Shown: positions 34,249-42,691 of the stretch, piece after piece
How the letters are laid out: each line of letters starts with the position of its first letter
How positions within the stretch are numbered: position 1 is the stretch's first letter
DNA from: Actinomadura sp. WMMA1423
Lineage (GTDB): Bacteria > Actinomycetota > Actinomycetes > Streptosporangiales > Streptosporangiaceae
Length of the DNA: 64,000 bases
Assembly (NCBI RefSeq): GCF_006547145.1
Contig: NZ_CP041244.1
Location: forward strand, 9,176,001 to 9,240,000
Direction of reading: 5' to 3'
The notes under the pieces: generated by a model
What the model was told of the DNA's origin: nothing
Database searches by the model: none
Seen by the model: only the letters and a program-made list of their open reading frames with translations
Translations under genes and position numbers: made by a program

Positions 34249-35537
34249 TGTCGCGGAGAAGGACCGTCATCACCGGGATCGGCGTGGTCGCCCCCGGCGG
34301 GATCGGCACCGCCCCCTTCTGGGAGATGATCACCTCGGGGCGGACGGCGACGCGCCGCATCACCCAGTTCGACCCGTCCGCGCACCGCTGCCAGGTCGCC
34401 GCCGAGTGCGACTTCGACCCGGCCGCGGCCGGGCTCACGCCGCAGGAGATCCGGCGTAGCGACCGGTTCGTCCAGCTCGCCAAGGTGGCCGCGCGGGAGG
34501 CCGTGGACGACAGCGGCCTCGCCGTGGACGGAAGCCTTGCCGAGCGCACCGGCGTCGCGATGGGCAGCGCGGTCGCCGGGACCAAGAGCATGGAGAACGA
34601 GTACGTCGTGCTCAGCGACGGCGGCGCGCACTGGAAGGTCGACCCGGCCTACGTCAGCCCGCACATGTACGACTACTTCCTGCCCAGCTCGGTGGCCGCC
34701 GAGGTCGCGCTGACCACGGGCGCGCGCGGGCCGGCGACGGTGGTCTCGACCGGCTGCACCTCCGGCATCGACTCGGTCGCGCACGCCGCCGAGGTGATCC
34801 GGGACGGCTCCGCCGACGTGGTCGTCACCGGCGGCAGCGACGCGCCGATCTCGCCCATCACCGTGACCTGCTTCGACGTGATCAAGGCGCAGTCGGTGTA
34901 CAACGACGAGCCGCCGCGCGCCTGCCGCCCGTTCGACCGCACCCGCCGGGGGCTGATCCTCGGCGAGGGCTCGGCCGTCCTCGTGCTGGAGGAGTACGAG
35001 CACGCCCGGCGCCGCGGCGCGCGGATCTACGCCGAGGTCGCGGGCGCGGCGTCACGGTGCAACGCCTTCCACATGACCGGGCTGAAGCCCGACGGCCGGG
35101 AGATGGGCGAGGCGATCACCACCGCGCTCACCGAGGCCCGGATGAACCCCGAGGACGTCGACTACGTCAACGCCCACGGCTCGGGCACCAAGCAGAACGA
35201 CCGGCACGAGACCGCGGCGTTCAAGCGCGCCCTCGGCGAGCACGCCCGCCGGGTGCCGGTCAGCGGGATCAAGGCGGCGGTCGGGCACTCGCTCGGCGCG
35301 ATCGGCTCCATCGAGATCGCCGCGTGCGCGCTGGCGATGGCGCACGGCGTGGTGCCGCCGACCGCCAACCTGCGCGAGCCCGACCCCGAGTGCGACCTGG
35401 ACTACGTGCCGCTGGAGGCGCGCGAGCACCGCGTGCGCGGGGCCCTCACCGTCGGCAGCGGGTTCGGCGGGTTCCAGAGCGCGATGGTGTTCCGCGACCC
35501 GGAGCGGGCCGGCGACATGGAAGGGAGCAGCGCATGA
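34248..35537 (+). CDS. Type II PKS ketosynthase alpha (KSalpha)
   Basis: A 429-residue ketosynthase. Active-site Cys170 lies in VVSTGCTSGIDSVAHAAEVI, with catalytic His in NAHGSGTKQND and in VGHSLGAIG. With KSbeta it performs the iterative decarboxylative condensations on the ACP. ATG 34248 overlaps the upstream stop, and its own stop overlaps KSbeta (ATGA), the normal coupled arrangement. It is separated by 7 kb from ACP, ketoreductase and cyclase, so the minimal PKS is split. Confidence 0.95.
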   Translation: MSRRRTVITGIGVVAPGGIGTAPFWEMITSGRTATRRITQFDPSAHRCQVAAECDFDPAAAGLTPQEIRRSDRFVQLAKVAAREAVDDSGLAVDGSLAERTGVAMGSAVAGTKSMENEYVVLSDGGAHWKVDPAYVSPHMYDYFLPSSVAAEVALTTGARGPATVVSTGCTSGIDSVAHAAEVIRDGSADVVVTGGSDAPISPITVTCFDVIKAQSVYNDEPPRACRPFDRTRRGLILGEGSAVLVLEEYEHARRRGARIYAEVAGAASRCNAFHMTGLKPDGREMGEAITTALTEARMNPEDVDYVNAHGSGTKQNDRHETAAFKRALGEHARRVPVSGIKAAVGHSLGAIGSIEIAACALAMAHGVVPPTANLREPDPECDLDYVPLEAREHRVRGALTVGSGFGGFQSAMVFRDPERAGDMEGSSA

Positions 35538-36745
35538 GCGGCCAGGCGGTGGTGACCGGCCTCGGCGTGACCGCCCCGAACGGCATCGGCGCCCACGAGT
35601 ACTGGGACGCCGTCCGCGGCGGGCGGAGCGGCCTCGGCACGATCACCAGGTTCGACGCGTCCGGCTACCCGGTCGCGGTGGCGGGGGAGATCCCCGAGTG
35701 CGCGGCCGAGCGGGACCTGCCCGAGCGGCTCCTGCCGCAGAGCGACCGGGTGACCAGGCTCGCCCTCGTCGCCGCCGAGCAGGCGCTGCGGGACGCGGCG
35801 GTCAAGCCGGGCGACGTGCCCGAGTACCAGATGGGCGTCGTCACGGCGAGCACGTCCGGCGGCCTGGAGTTCGGGCAGCGCGAGCTGCAGAAGCTGTGGG
35901 GGAGCGGCTGGCGCGACGTGAGCGCCTACATGTCCTTCGCCTGGTACTACGCGGTGCACACCGGCCAGATCTCCATCCAGAACGGGATGCGGGGCCCCGG
36001 CGGGGTCCTCGCCTCCGAGCAGTCGGGCGGCCTGGACACGCTGGCCTTCGCCCGCCGGAAGATCCGCTCCGGCACGACGATGATGGTGGCCGGGGGCGTG
36101 GACGGCACGCTCTGCCCCTACGGCGTCGCGATCCAGACCGCGAGCGGGGAGCTCAGCCCGTCCACCGACCCCGGGGCGGCCTACCGGCCGTTCGACGCCG
36201 ACGCCGGCGGCTGCGTCCCTGGCGAGGGCGGTGCCATCCTCATAGTCGAGGACCGCGACGACGCCCGGGAGCGCGGCGCCCCGCAGATCTACGGCGCCGT
36301 CGCCGGGCACGGCGCGGCGTTCGACCCGGAGCCCGGCTGCGCCGACGGCCTGTACCGGGCGGCGCGGACCGCCCTCGACGACGCCGGGGTGCCCGCCGGC
36401 GCGGTCGACGTGGTGTTCGCCGACGCGGCGGGCCGCCGCGACCTGGACGACGGGGAGGCGGCGGCGCTGGCGAGGCTGTTCGGGGCCCGCGCCGTCCCGG
36501 TCACCGCGCCCAAGTCGATGACGGGACGGCTGCTGTCGGGCGGCGCGGCGCTGGACCTGGCGACCGCGCTGCTGTCCCTGCGCGACGGGGTCATCCCGCC
36601 GACCGTCGGCACCCGCCCCGGCCGCACCGACGACCGCCTCGACCTGGTCGTGGACGAACCGCGGCCCGCCGGGCTCGCGACGGCGCTCGTCCTGGCCCGG
36701 GGGCGCGGCGGCTTCGCCTCGGCCGCCGTGCTCACCGCCCCGTGA
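35534..36745 (+). CDS. Type II PKS chain-length factor (KSbeta/CLF)
   Basis: A 403-residue KS-fold partner in which the active-site Cys is replaced by Gln (LASEQSGGLDTLAFAR). This is the hallmark of KSbeta, which controls chain length and decarboxylates malonyl-ACP. The channel segment VSAYMSFAWYYAVHTGQISI is well conserved. Chain length cannot be called confidently from residues alone. It is translationally coupled to KSalpha. Confidence 0.94.
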   Translation: MSGQAVVTGLGVTAPNGIGAHEYWDAVRGGRSGLGTITRFDASGYPVAVAGEIPECAAERDLPERLLPQSDRVTRLALVAAEQALRDAAVKPGDVPEYQMGVVTASTSGGLEFGQRELQKLWGSGWRDVSAYMSFAWYYAVHTGQISIQNGMRGPGGVLASEQSGGLDTLAFARRKIRSGTTMMVAGGVDGTLCPYGVAIQTASGELSPSTDPGAAYRPFDADAGGCVPGEGGAILIVEDRDDARERGAPQIYGAVAGHGAAFDPEPGCADGLYRAARTALDDAGVPAGAVDVVFADAAGRRDLDDGEAAALARLFGARAVPVTAPKSMTGRLLSGGAALDLATALLSLRDGVIPPTVGTRPGRTDDRLDLVVDEPRPAGLATALVLARGRGGFASAAVLTAP

Positions 36746-36789
36746 CCGCACTCACCACGCCGTAGCCCGTGCTCACCGAGGAGTCCCGC

Positions 36790-37911
36790 ATGTCCGACAT
36801 CAGGCCGTACCGGGTCGCGGTCCCCGAGTCCGACGTCGACGACCTGCGCCGCCGGCTGCGCGGCACCCGGTGGGCGCCCGACCCGCCCGGGACCGGCTGG
36901 TCGCGCGGCGTCCCCACCGCCTACCTGCGCGGCCTCGCCGCGTACTGGGCGGACGGGTACGACTGGCGGCGGCACGAGGCGGAGCTGAACGCCCACCCGC
37001 AGTTCGTCACCGAGATCGACGGGACCGCCGTGCACTTCCTGCACGTGCGCTCCGCCGACCCGGGCGCCGTCCCGCTGGTGCTGCTGCACGGCTGGCCGGG
37101 GTCGGTCGCCGACTTCCGCGACCTGATCGGCGCCCTGCGGGACGCCTTCCACCTGGTGGTGCCGTCCCTGCCGGGGTTCGGGTTCTCCGGGCCGCCACCG
37201 GAACCCGGCTGGACCGACGACCGGACCGCCGGGGCGCTGAACGAGCTGATGCGCCGCCTCGGATACGCCGAGTACGGGGTGCACGGCGGCGACGTCGGCG
37301 CGTTCGTGGCTCCGCGGATGGGCCGGGACGCCCCGCACCGGGTCCGCGGCGTCCATGTCAACGCCCTCGTCACCGTGCCCGGCGGCGAAGAGGACGTCGA
37401 GGCCCTGGACGACGCCGACCGCAAGAGGTTCGAGGCGATGCGGCGTTGGCAGGACGACGAGGGCGCCTACCTGCGCGTCCAGGGCACGAGCCCGCAGACC
37501 CTCGCGCACGCCCACCACGACTCGCCCGCCGGGCTGCTCGCCTGGTTCGCCGAGCGCTACCGCGACCTGACCGGGACCGCCGACCTGCCGGACGACGCGC
37601 TCGGCAGGGACACCCTCCTGACCGACGTCAGCGTCTACTGGTTCACCGGCACGGCCGGCTCCGCGGCGCACAGCTACTACGAGCGCTTCCACGGCCAGGC
37701 GGAGCCGGACGACCGCTCGCCGGTGCCCACGGCGGTGGCGGTCTTCCCCACCGACCACGCGATCCGGCCGTTCGCCGAGCGCGCGAACACGGTCGTCCGG
37801 TGGACGGAGTTCGACCGCGGCGGCCACTTCCCCGCGCTGGAGGCCCCGGGCCCGCTGGCCGCCGACCTCCGGACCTTCTTCCTCGACCAGATCTTCGAGA
37901 GGCCCCGATGA
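36790..37911 (+). CDS. Epoxide hydrolase (EHN-type alpha/beta hydrolase)
   Basis: A 373-residue protein with the N-terminal EHN motif (YRVAVPESDVDDLRRRLRGTRW), the oxyanion motif HGWPGSVADF, the nucleophile Asp in HGGDVGAF and the catalytic His in GGHFPALEAP. It opens epoxides by water; a substrate made by the P450 or flavin enzymes is plausible. In anthracycline and angucycline pathways, such proteins also assist ring formation. ATG 36790 follows GAGGAG. Overlaps the next gene (ATGA). Confidence 0.9.
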   Translation: MSDIRPYRVAVPESDVDDLRRRLRGTRWAPDPPGTGWSRGVPTAYLRGLAAYWADGYDWRRHEAELNAHPQFVTEIDGTAVHFLHVRSADPGAVPLVLLHGWPGSVADFRDLIGALRDAFHLVVPSLPGFGFSGPPPEPGWTDDRTAGALNELMRRLGYAEYGVHGGDVGAFVAPRMGRDAPHRVRGVHVNALVTVPGGEEDVEALDDADRKRFEAMRRWQDDEGAYLRVQGTSPQTLAHAHHDSPAGLLAWFAERYRDLTGTADLPDDALGRDTLLTDVSVYWFTGTAGSAAHSYYERFHGQAEPDDRSPVPTAVAVFPTDHAIRPFAERANTVVRWTEFDRGGHFPALEAPGPLAADLRTFFLDQIFERPR

Positions 37912-38834
37912 CCGAGCCGGAGACGACCGAGCCGCACATGCCCGAGCCGCGGATGCAGCGGCTGGCGGACGGCGTGCACGCCTACGTCCAGCCGGACGGC
38001 GGATGGTGCCTGAACAACGCCGGCGTCATCGCCTCCGGCGGCACCACGATCGTGGTGGACACCGCCGCGACCGTGAAGCGCGCCCTCGCCCTGCGGGAGG
38101 CGGTGCGCGAGGTGGCGTCCGCGCCGCCGCGCCTCGTCGTGAACACGCACTTCCACGGCGACCACACGTTCGGCAACTGCGTCTTCACGCCGGACGCCGT
38201 CGTGGTCGCCCACAAGGGCACGCGCGAGGAGGCGATCCTCGCGGACCTGCACCTGACGGGCCTCTGGCCGGACGTCGAGTGGGGCGACCTCCGGCTCGAA
38301 CCGCCGGCGCTCACCTACGAGGGGCGGATGACGCTCCACGCCGGGGACCTGCGCGCCGAACTGTTCCGCCTCGGCCCCGCCCACACCCGCGACGACACCG
38401 TCGTATGGCTGCCGGACCAGCGGATCCTGTTCGCCGGAGACCTCGTCATGTCGGGTGTCACCCCGTTCTGCATGATGGGTTCCGTCGAGGGCTCGCTCCG
38501 CGCGATCGAGACCATGCGCGCCCTCTCCCCGGCCGTCGTCGTGCCCGGCCACGGGCCGGTCGGCGGGCCCGAGGTGCTGGACGAGACCGAGCACTACCTC
38601 CGCTGGACCCGCGAGCTGGCCCAGCGGGGCCTCGCCGAGGGGCTGGACCCCCTGGAGATCGCGCGCCGCGCCGAGCCGGACCGGCGGCTGCTCGACCCCG
38701 AGCGGCTCGTCCCGAACCTGCGGCGCGCCTGCGCGGAGGAGCGCGGCGCCCCGCCCGGCGAGCGCATGGACGTCGCCGCGATGTTCGGCGAAATGATCAC
38801 CTACCACGGCGGGCCGCTGCCCTGCCGAGCCTGA
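37908..38834 (+). CDS. Metallo-beta-lactamase-fold cyclase/thioesterase (ActIV-like)
   Basis: A 308-residue MBL-fold hydrolase with the zinc motif VVNTHFHGDHTFGN, a second ligand in GPAHTRDD, the bridging Asp in LFAGDLVM and the final His in VPGHGPV. In type II pathways, ActIV-like MBL proteins close the second ring and release the chain from the ACP. As the type I PKS lacks a thioesterase and no other release enzyme is present, this is the best candidate for chain release. It is translationally coupled to the epoxide hydrolase. Confidence 0.85.
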   Translation: MTEPETTEPHMPEPRMQRLADGVHAYVQPDGGWCLNNAGVIASGGTTIVVDTAATVKRALALREAVREVASAPPRLVVNTHFHGDHTFGNCVFTPDAVVVAHKGTREEAILADLHLTGLWPDVEWGDLRLEPPALTYEGRMTLHAGDLRAELFRLGPAHTRDDTVVWLPDQRILFAGDLVMSGVTPFCMMGSVEGSLRAIETMRALSPAVVVPGHGPVGGPEVLDETEHYLRWTRELAQRGLAEGLDPLEIARRAEPDRRLLDPERLVPNLRRACAEERGAPPGERMDVAAMFGEMITYHGGPLPCRA

Positions 38835-38847
38835 CTCCGGAGGAACC

Positions 38848-40596
38848 GTGCGCAAGATCCTGATCGCGAACCGGGGCGAGATCGCGGTCCGCGTCGTGCG
38901 GGCGTGCCGCGACGCGGGGCTCGCCAGCGCGGCCGTGTACGCCGACCCGGACGTCGCGGCCCCGCACGCGCGGATGGCCGACGAGGCGTACGCCCTCGGC
39001 GGCGCCGCCCCCGCGGAGACCTACCTGGACATCGGCAAGCTGCTCAAGGCCGCGGCGGACGCCGGTGCCGACGCCGTCCACCCCGGCTACGGGTTCCTCT
39101 CCGAGAGCGCCGAGTTCGCCCGTGCGGTGATCGACGAGGGCCTCGTGTGGATCGGTCCGCCGCCGTCCGCCATCGAACTCCTCGGCGACAAGGTCCAGGC
39201 CCGCCGCGTCGCCCGGGAGCAGGGCGCGCCGCTCGCGCCGGGCACTCCCGAACCGGTCGCCGGGCCCGACGAGGCCGTGGCCTTCGGGCGCGAGTACGGC
39301 CTCCCGGTGGCGATCAAGGCCGCGTTCGGCGGCGGCGGGCGGGGCCTCAAGGTGGCCTGGTCCCTCGACGAGATCCCCGACCGGTTCGAGTCGGCCGTCC
39401 GCGAGGCCGAGGCGGCGTTCGGCCGGGGCGAATGCTTCGTCGAGCGCTACCTCGAACGCCCGAGGCACGTCGAGACGCAATGCCTGGCGGACCGGCACGG
39501 CGACGTCGTCGTGGTGTCGACCCGGGACTGCACCCTGCAGCGCCGCCACCAGAAGCTCGTGGAGGAGGCTCCCGCGCCCTTCCTGACCGAGGACCAGCGG
39601 CGGACGCTGTGCGAGTCGTCCAAGAAGATCCTGCGGGCCGCCGGATACGTGGGCGCGGGCACCTGCGAGTTCCTGGTCGCCGCCGACGGCACGCTGTCGT
39701 TCCTCGAGGTCAACACGCGGTTGCAGGTCGAGCACCCCGTCACCGAGGAGGTCACCGGCATCGACCTGGTCAGGGAGATGTTCCGCATCGCGGGCGGCGA
39801 GGCCCTCGGCTACGGCGACCCCGTGCCGCGCGGCCACGCGATGGAGTTCCGGATCAACGCCGAGGACCCCGGCCGCGGCTTCCTCCCCTCGACCGGGACG
39901 CTCACGACCTGGCGGCCGCCCTCCGGGCCGGGCGTGCGGCTGGACGCCGGCTACACCGAGGGCCAGGAGATCCCCGACCGGTTCGACTCCATGCTCGCCA
40001 AACTCGTGGTCACCGGCGCGACCCGCGACATCGTCCTGCAACGGGCCCGCCGCGCCCTCGCGGAGTTCGAGGTGGAAGGCGTCCCCACCGTCCTGCCCTT
40101 CCACCGCGCCGTGGTCGAGGAGAAGGCCTTCACGGCCGAGCCCTTCGACGTCCACACGGCCTGGATCGAGTCCGACCGGGCGCCCGCGATCCCTCCCTGC
40201 CCGGACTCCTCGGCTACGTCGGACCCGTCGAACCGCGACGTTCCGTCCACCCGCAAGGCCGTCACCGTCGAGGTGGACGGCAGACGCGTAGAGGTGGTCC
40301 TCCACTCGTCCGCCGCCACCCCAGCCGCTCCGGCATCGCCCTCACGGTCCAGGCCGCGCAGGACCCGGGCCAAGGAGGACAACGGCGACGCCCTGGTCTG
40401 CCCCCTGCAAGCCACCGTCGTCAAGGTGCTCGTCGAAGACGGCGCCACCGTCGCCGCCGGCGACACCATCGCCGTGGTGGAGGCGATGAAGATGGAGCAG
40501 CCCCTCACCGCGCACAAAGCCGGCACCGTCTCCGCGCTCAACGCCCGCCCCGGCCGGCCGGTGGCCACCGGCACGGAGATCTGCCTGATCCGGTGA
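38848..40596 (+). CDS. Acyl-CoA carboxylase alpha subunit (biotin carboxylase + BCCP)
   Basis: A 582-residue AccA-type protein. The biotin carboxylase domain (about 1-445) starts MRKILIANRGEIAVRVVRACRDAGL, has the ATP-grasp glycine loop FGGGGRGLKV and the FLEVNTRLQVEHPVTE motif. A Pro/Ser/Arg-rich linker (about 455-510) leads to the C-terminal BCCP domain with biotinyl Lys548 in VEAMKMEQ. With the beta and epsilon subunits at 12-14 kb it makes a full carboxylase, so the cluster encodes its own malonyl-CoA supply. GTG 38848 follows GGAGGAACC. It is the last gene of the big operon. Confidence 0.94.
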   Translation: MRKILIANRGEIAVRVVRACRDAGLASAAVYADPDVAAPHARMADEAYALGGAAPAETYLDIGKLLKAAADAGADAVHPGYGFLSESAEFARAVIDEGLVWIGPPPSAIELLGDKVQARRVAREQGAPLAPGTPEPVAGPDEAVAFGREYGLPVAIKAAFGGGGRGLKVAWSLDEIPDRFESAVREAEAAFGRGECFVERYLERPRHVETQCLADRHGDVVVVSTRDCTLQRRHQKLVEEAPAPFLTEDQRRTLCESSKKILRAAGYVGAGTCEFLVAADGTLSFLEVNTRLQVEHPVTEEVTGIDLVREMFRIAGGEALGYGDPVPRGHAMEFRINAEDPGRGFLPSTGTLTTWRPPSGPGVRLDAGYTEGQEIPDRFDSMLAKLVVTGATRDIVLQRARRALAEFEVEGVPTVLPFHRAVVEEKAFTAEPFDVHTAWIESDRAPAIPPCPDSSATSDPSNRDVPSTRKAVTVEVDGRRVEVVLHSSAATPAAPASPSRSRPRRTRAKEDNGDALVCPLQATVVKVLVEDGATVAAGDTIAVVEAMKMEQPLTAHKAGTVSALNARPGRPVATGTEICLIR

Positions 40597-40706
40597 TCCG
40601 GGCACCGAACCGCCGGCACCCGGAGCGCATTATGGCCAGGAAGATACAACTGTAAGTAATTGCGCGGGTGCACACTGTTCATATCGTCCGGAAGGAAGGG
40701 GACCTT

Positions 40707-41018
40707 ATGAACCTGCAAACGATCGAGTCGGGCATGGAGGTCGACTCCGAGCGCTCCGCCCGCGTCGTCTTCTCCGCCACGGCCATCTTCACCGCGCACG
40801 GTCAGGTGATCCTCAACGCCGACTCGGACCTGTTCCGGCCGAGTACGCGCGTCACCGCCTCCATCGTCGAGGTTGACAACGCCGACGCACCGTTCATCGG
40901 TGCCGCCCGCATGACCATCCACAACGTCCGGCCCTACCAGGGAGGCGTGCAGGTCTGGGCGAACATCGAATGGAACACCGACCTGCGCGTCCGGATCAGT
41001 TACTTCTGGGAGGGCTGA
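40707..41018 (+). CDS. Hypothetical beta-rich small protein
   Basis: A 103-residue protein with no recognised family. It alternates short hydrophobic and polar residues (RVVFSATAIFTAHGQVILNADSDLF, VQVWANIEWNTDLRVRISYFW), suggesting a small beta-barrel or beta-sandwich. It lies after a 110-bp gap that is locally A/T-rich (GATACAACTGTAAGTAATTG) and probably contains its promoter. ATG 40707 follows GGAAGGAAGGGG. Secreted or membrane features are absent. The function is unknown, and it may belong to neither the cluster nor the stress island. Confidence 0.65.
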   Translation: MNLQTIESGMEVDSERSARVVFSATAIFTAHGQVILNADSDLFRPSTRVTASIVEVDNADAPFIGAARMTIHNVRPYQGGVQVWANIEWNTDLRVRISYFWEG

Positions 41019-41046
41019 CACCCCGGGCGGCATCGGATTTCGCCGG

Positions 41047-41877
41047 TCACCCCGCCGCGGAGCGGCGGTCCGCGGCGTCGAGAGGGGCGCACCAGAGCAG
41101 GGTCGTGCCGCCTCCCGAGCGGGGCCGCGCCCGGAAGAAGCCGCCGAGCTCCGCCGCCCGCCAGGCCATCGTGCCGAGCCCGCTGAGCCGCCTGCCCTCG
41201 GGGACGCCTGCCCCGTCGTCCTCCACGCGCAGCACCACTCCGGGATCGCCGAGTTCGACGGCCACCTGCACCGATGTGACCCGGGGTTGCAGGGCGACGT
41301 TGGCCAGCGCCTCGCGCACGGCCTCCAGCAGGTGGTCGGCCGTCCCGCCGGAAACGGCGGTGTCCAGCAGGACGTCCAGTCGCACCGATGGGGCGGAACC
41401 GAGAGCGGCGGCCGCGTCGTCGATCACCCTGCGAAGCCGCCGGCGCAGCCCCTCGCCATGGGGCGCGGGCGGGACGTCGAAGACCGTCGAGCGGATCCGC
41501 CGGACGGCGGCGTCCAGGTCGTCCGCCGCCCGCCGCAGCCGGGGCGCGACGCCCGGGCCCCGGGCGACCTCGATCGCGCTCATCAGGGTCATGGTCGTGG
41601 CCAGCAGCGGCTGGATGACGGTGTCATGCAGTTCCCTGGCGATGCGGTCGCGGTCCTCCAGCACGGCCAGCCGCTCGTCCTCCCGGCTCCGGTCCGCCGG
41701 TTCCGGCGCGAGTGCCCCCCGCGCCGCGAGCGTCCCCTGAATCGCGAACGCCTCGACGAGCCATTGCGCCGTTTCGGGATCGGCGGGCGGTCTCACTTCC
41801 TCCGGCATGTGAACCGCCGAATGGCATGCATTGGACGACGCCGTCCGTCCGAAGGTCATCGACGGGGTGTCCGGCAT
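41047..41877 (-). CDS. Orphan NarL-type sensor histidine kinase (HisKA_3)
   Basis: A 276-residue cytoplasmic kinase. The dimerisation/phosphoacceptor helix is DRDRIARELHDTVIQPLLATT, followed by a HATPase domain with an N box (LLEAVREALANVAL), DDGAGVP and GLGTMAWRAAEL. There is no transmembrane or GAF sensor; the first 60 residues are unassigned. The ATG at 41877 is 8 nt after GGAGG. No response regulator is adjacent. It is the minus-strand target of the first TGTCACA-N16-TGTCTT promoter pair, 47 bp upstream. Confidence 0.85.
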   Translation of the reverse strand: MPDTPSMTFGRTASSNACHSAVHMPEEVRPPADPETAQWLVEAFAIQGTLAARGALAPEPADRSREDERLAVLEDRDRIARELHDTVIQPLLATTMTLMSAIEVARGPGVAPRLRRAADDLDAAVRRIRSTVFDVPPAPHGEGLRRRLRRVIDDAAAALGSAPSVRLDVLLDTAVSGGTADHLLEAVREALANVALQPRVTSVQVAVELGDPGVVLRVEDDGAGVPEGRRLSGLGTMAWRAAELGGFFRARPRSGGGTTLLWCAPLDAADRRSAAG

Positions 41878-41924
41878 GGAAACACCTCCTTGGCGAGGGG
41901 CCGTGAAAGGTCCGCTCACCCTTC

Positions 41925-41953
41925 AAGACAGGGCGGCTCTGCTCGCTGTGACA
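41925..41953 (-). promoter_or_regulatory. ECF-type promoter P1 (toward the histidine kinase)
   Basis: On the minus strand, TGTCACA (41953-41947), 16 nt, then TGTCTT (41930-41925). One of four matching promoters. The -35 element equals that described for ECF41 sigma factors, and the 16-nt spacer is usual for ECF promoters. Confidence 0.6.
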
Positions 41954-42020
41954 CACCGCCGACAGCCGGGTCCCGCCAAGGCGGCCGGCCGGCTCGCACT
42001 GCGGGGAGAGCGCGCGGCGG

Positions 42021-42049
42021 CGTCACAGACCACGAGTCCGAAATGTCTT
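42021..42049 (+). promoter_or_regulatory. ECF-type promoter P2 (toward the 42141 gene)
   Basis: CGTCACA (42021-42027), 16 nt, TGTCTT (42044-42049). It is followed by AGCTGGCGACCG, which recurs after P4 with one change. It diverges from P1. Confidence 0.6.
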
Positions 42050-42140
42050 AGCTGGCGACCGCGACAAGCCGGCTTCGCGGGGGCGCGGCACGATCAGTGA
42101 AACGGGTGCCGTCCATTGCGGCGCGCTTCCGGAGACGCCG

Positions 42141-42365
42141 ATGACGAAACGACGAGCCGGCGCCCGAGAAGAGAGGGTGGGGAAAGTGGAAGTGTCCAGG
42201 CGGCACGTGGTTCGCGTACTCCACGATTCCGGACTCCCGCACGTGGCCCGCGAGGCGGAGCGGGTGCTGCCCGACCCGGTCGAGTACGAGCGCGCGGCGG
42301 AACTGCTCTCCCGGTACGGGATCACGAAGGACGAACTGATCAGCAGGCGGGGAGGCAGCCCGTGA
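42141..42365 (+). CDS. Small hypothetical protein
   Basis: A 74-residue basic/acidic helical protein (RRHVVRVLHDSGLPHVAREAERVLPDPVEYERAAELLSRYGITKDELISRRGGSP) without a known domain. ATG 42141 follows GGAGACGCCG. It lies 91 bp downstream of promoter P2 and overlaps the next frame (GTGA). Codon use and the RBS support it as real; the role is unknown. Confidence 0.6.
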   Translation: MTKRRAGAREERVGKVEVSRRHVVRVLHDSGLPHVAREAERVLPDPVEYERAAELLSRYGITKDELISRRGGSP

Positions 42366-42691
42366 CCGGTTCCGGGCCCCTCGGGGCGGGCCGGGGTCCG
42401 CGGGTGCGCAGCGCGCTGCCGCGCCTCGACGGCACTTTCGAACCGCCGCACCTGGCCGCCGCCGCGTGCCGGCTGGGGATGCGGGACCGGCGGCTGGTCC
42501 TGCGATCGATCGCACCCCATCTGGCCGAGCTCATGGATCTCGTGGGCTGGAGCCGGATCCCCGGGCTCCTCATGCTCGTTCGCGACGACGGCCGATCGAC
42601 GGCCGGGACGGGGTGCGACCGGCGCGGCGACCGGGGGGCTCCCCTCCGCGAGTGGGAGCGGGCGTCCCTCCCCGAAGGAGGACGAGGGTGA
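42362..42691 (+). CDS. Small hypothetical protein overlapping ltrA
   Basis: A 109-residue frame starting with GTG at 42362, overlapping the stop of the 74-residue gene. The first 75 residues (VRSALPRLDGTFEPPHLAAAACRLGMRDRRLVLRSIAPHLAELMDLV) look like a small helical domain. The last 40 are low-complexity and overlap the convergent ltrA gene by 122 bp. One of the two 3' ends may be wrong. Low to moderate confidence. Confidence 0.4.
   Translation: MTGSGPLGAGRGPRVRSALPRLDGTFEPPHLAAAACRLGMRDRRLVLRSIAPHLAELMDLVGWSRIPGLLMLVRDDGRSTAGTGCDRRGDRGAPLREWERASLPEGGRG

Noticed and set aside
42021..42049. Promoters P1-P4 as copies of a mobile repeat
   Set aside because: Apart from the -35, spacing and -10 elements, the sequences between and around them differ. 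Conservation is limited to promoter parts, as expected of regulation rather than duplication.
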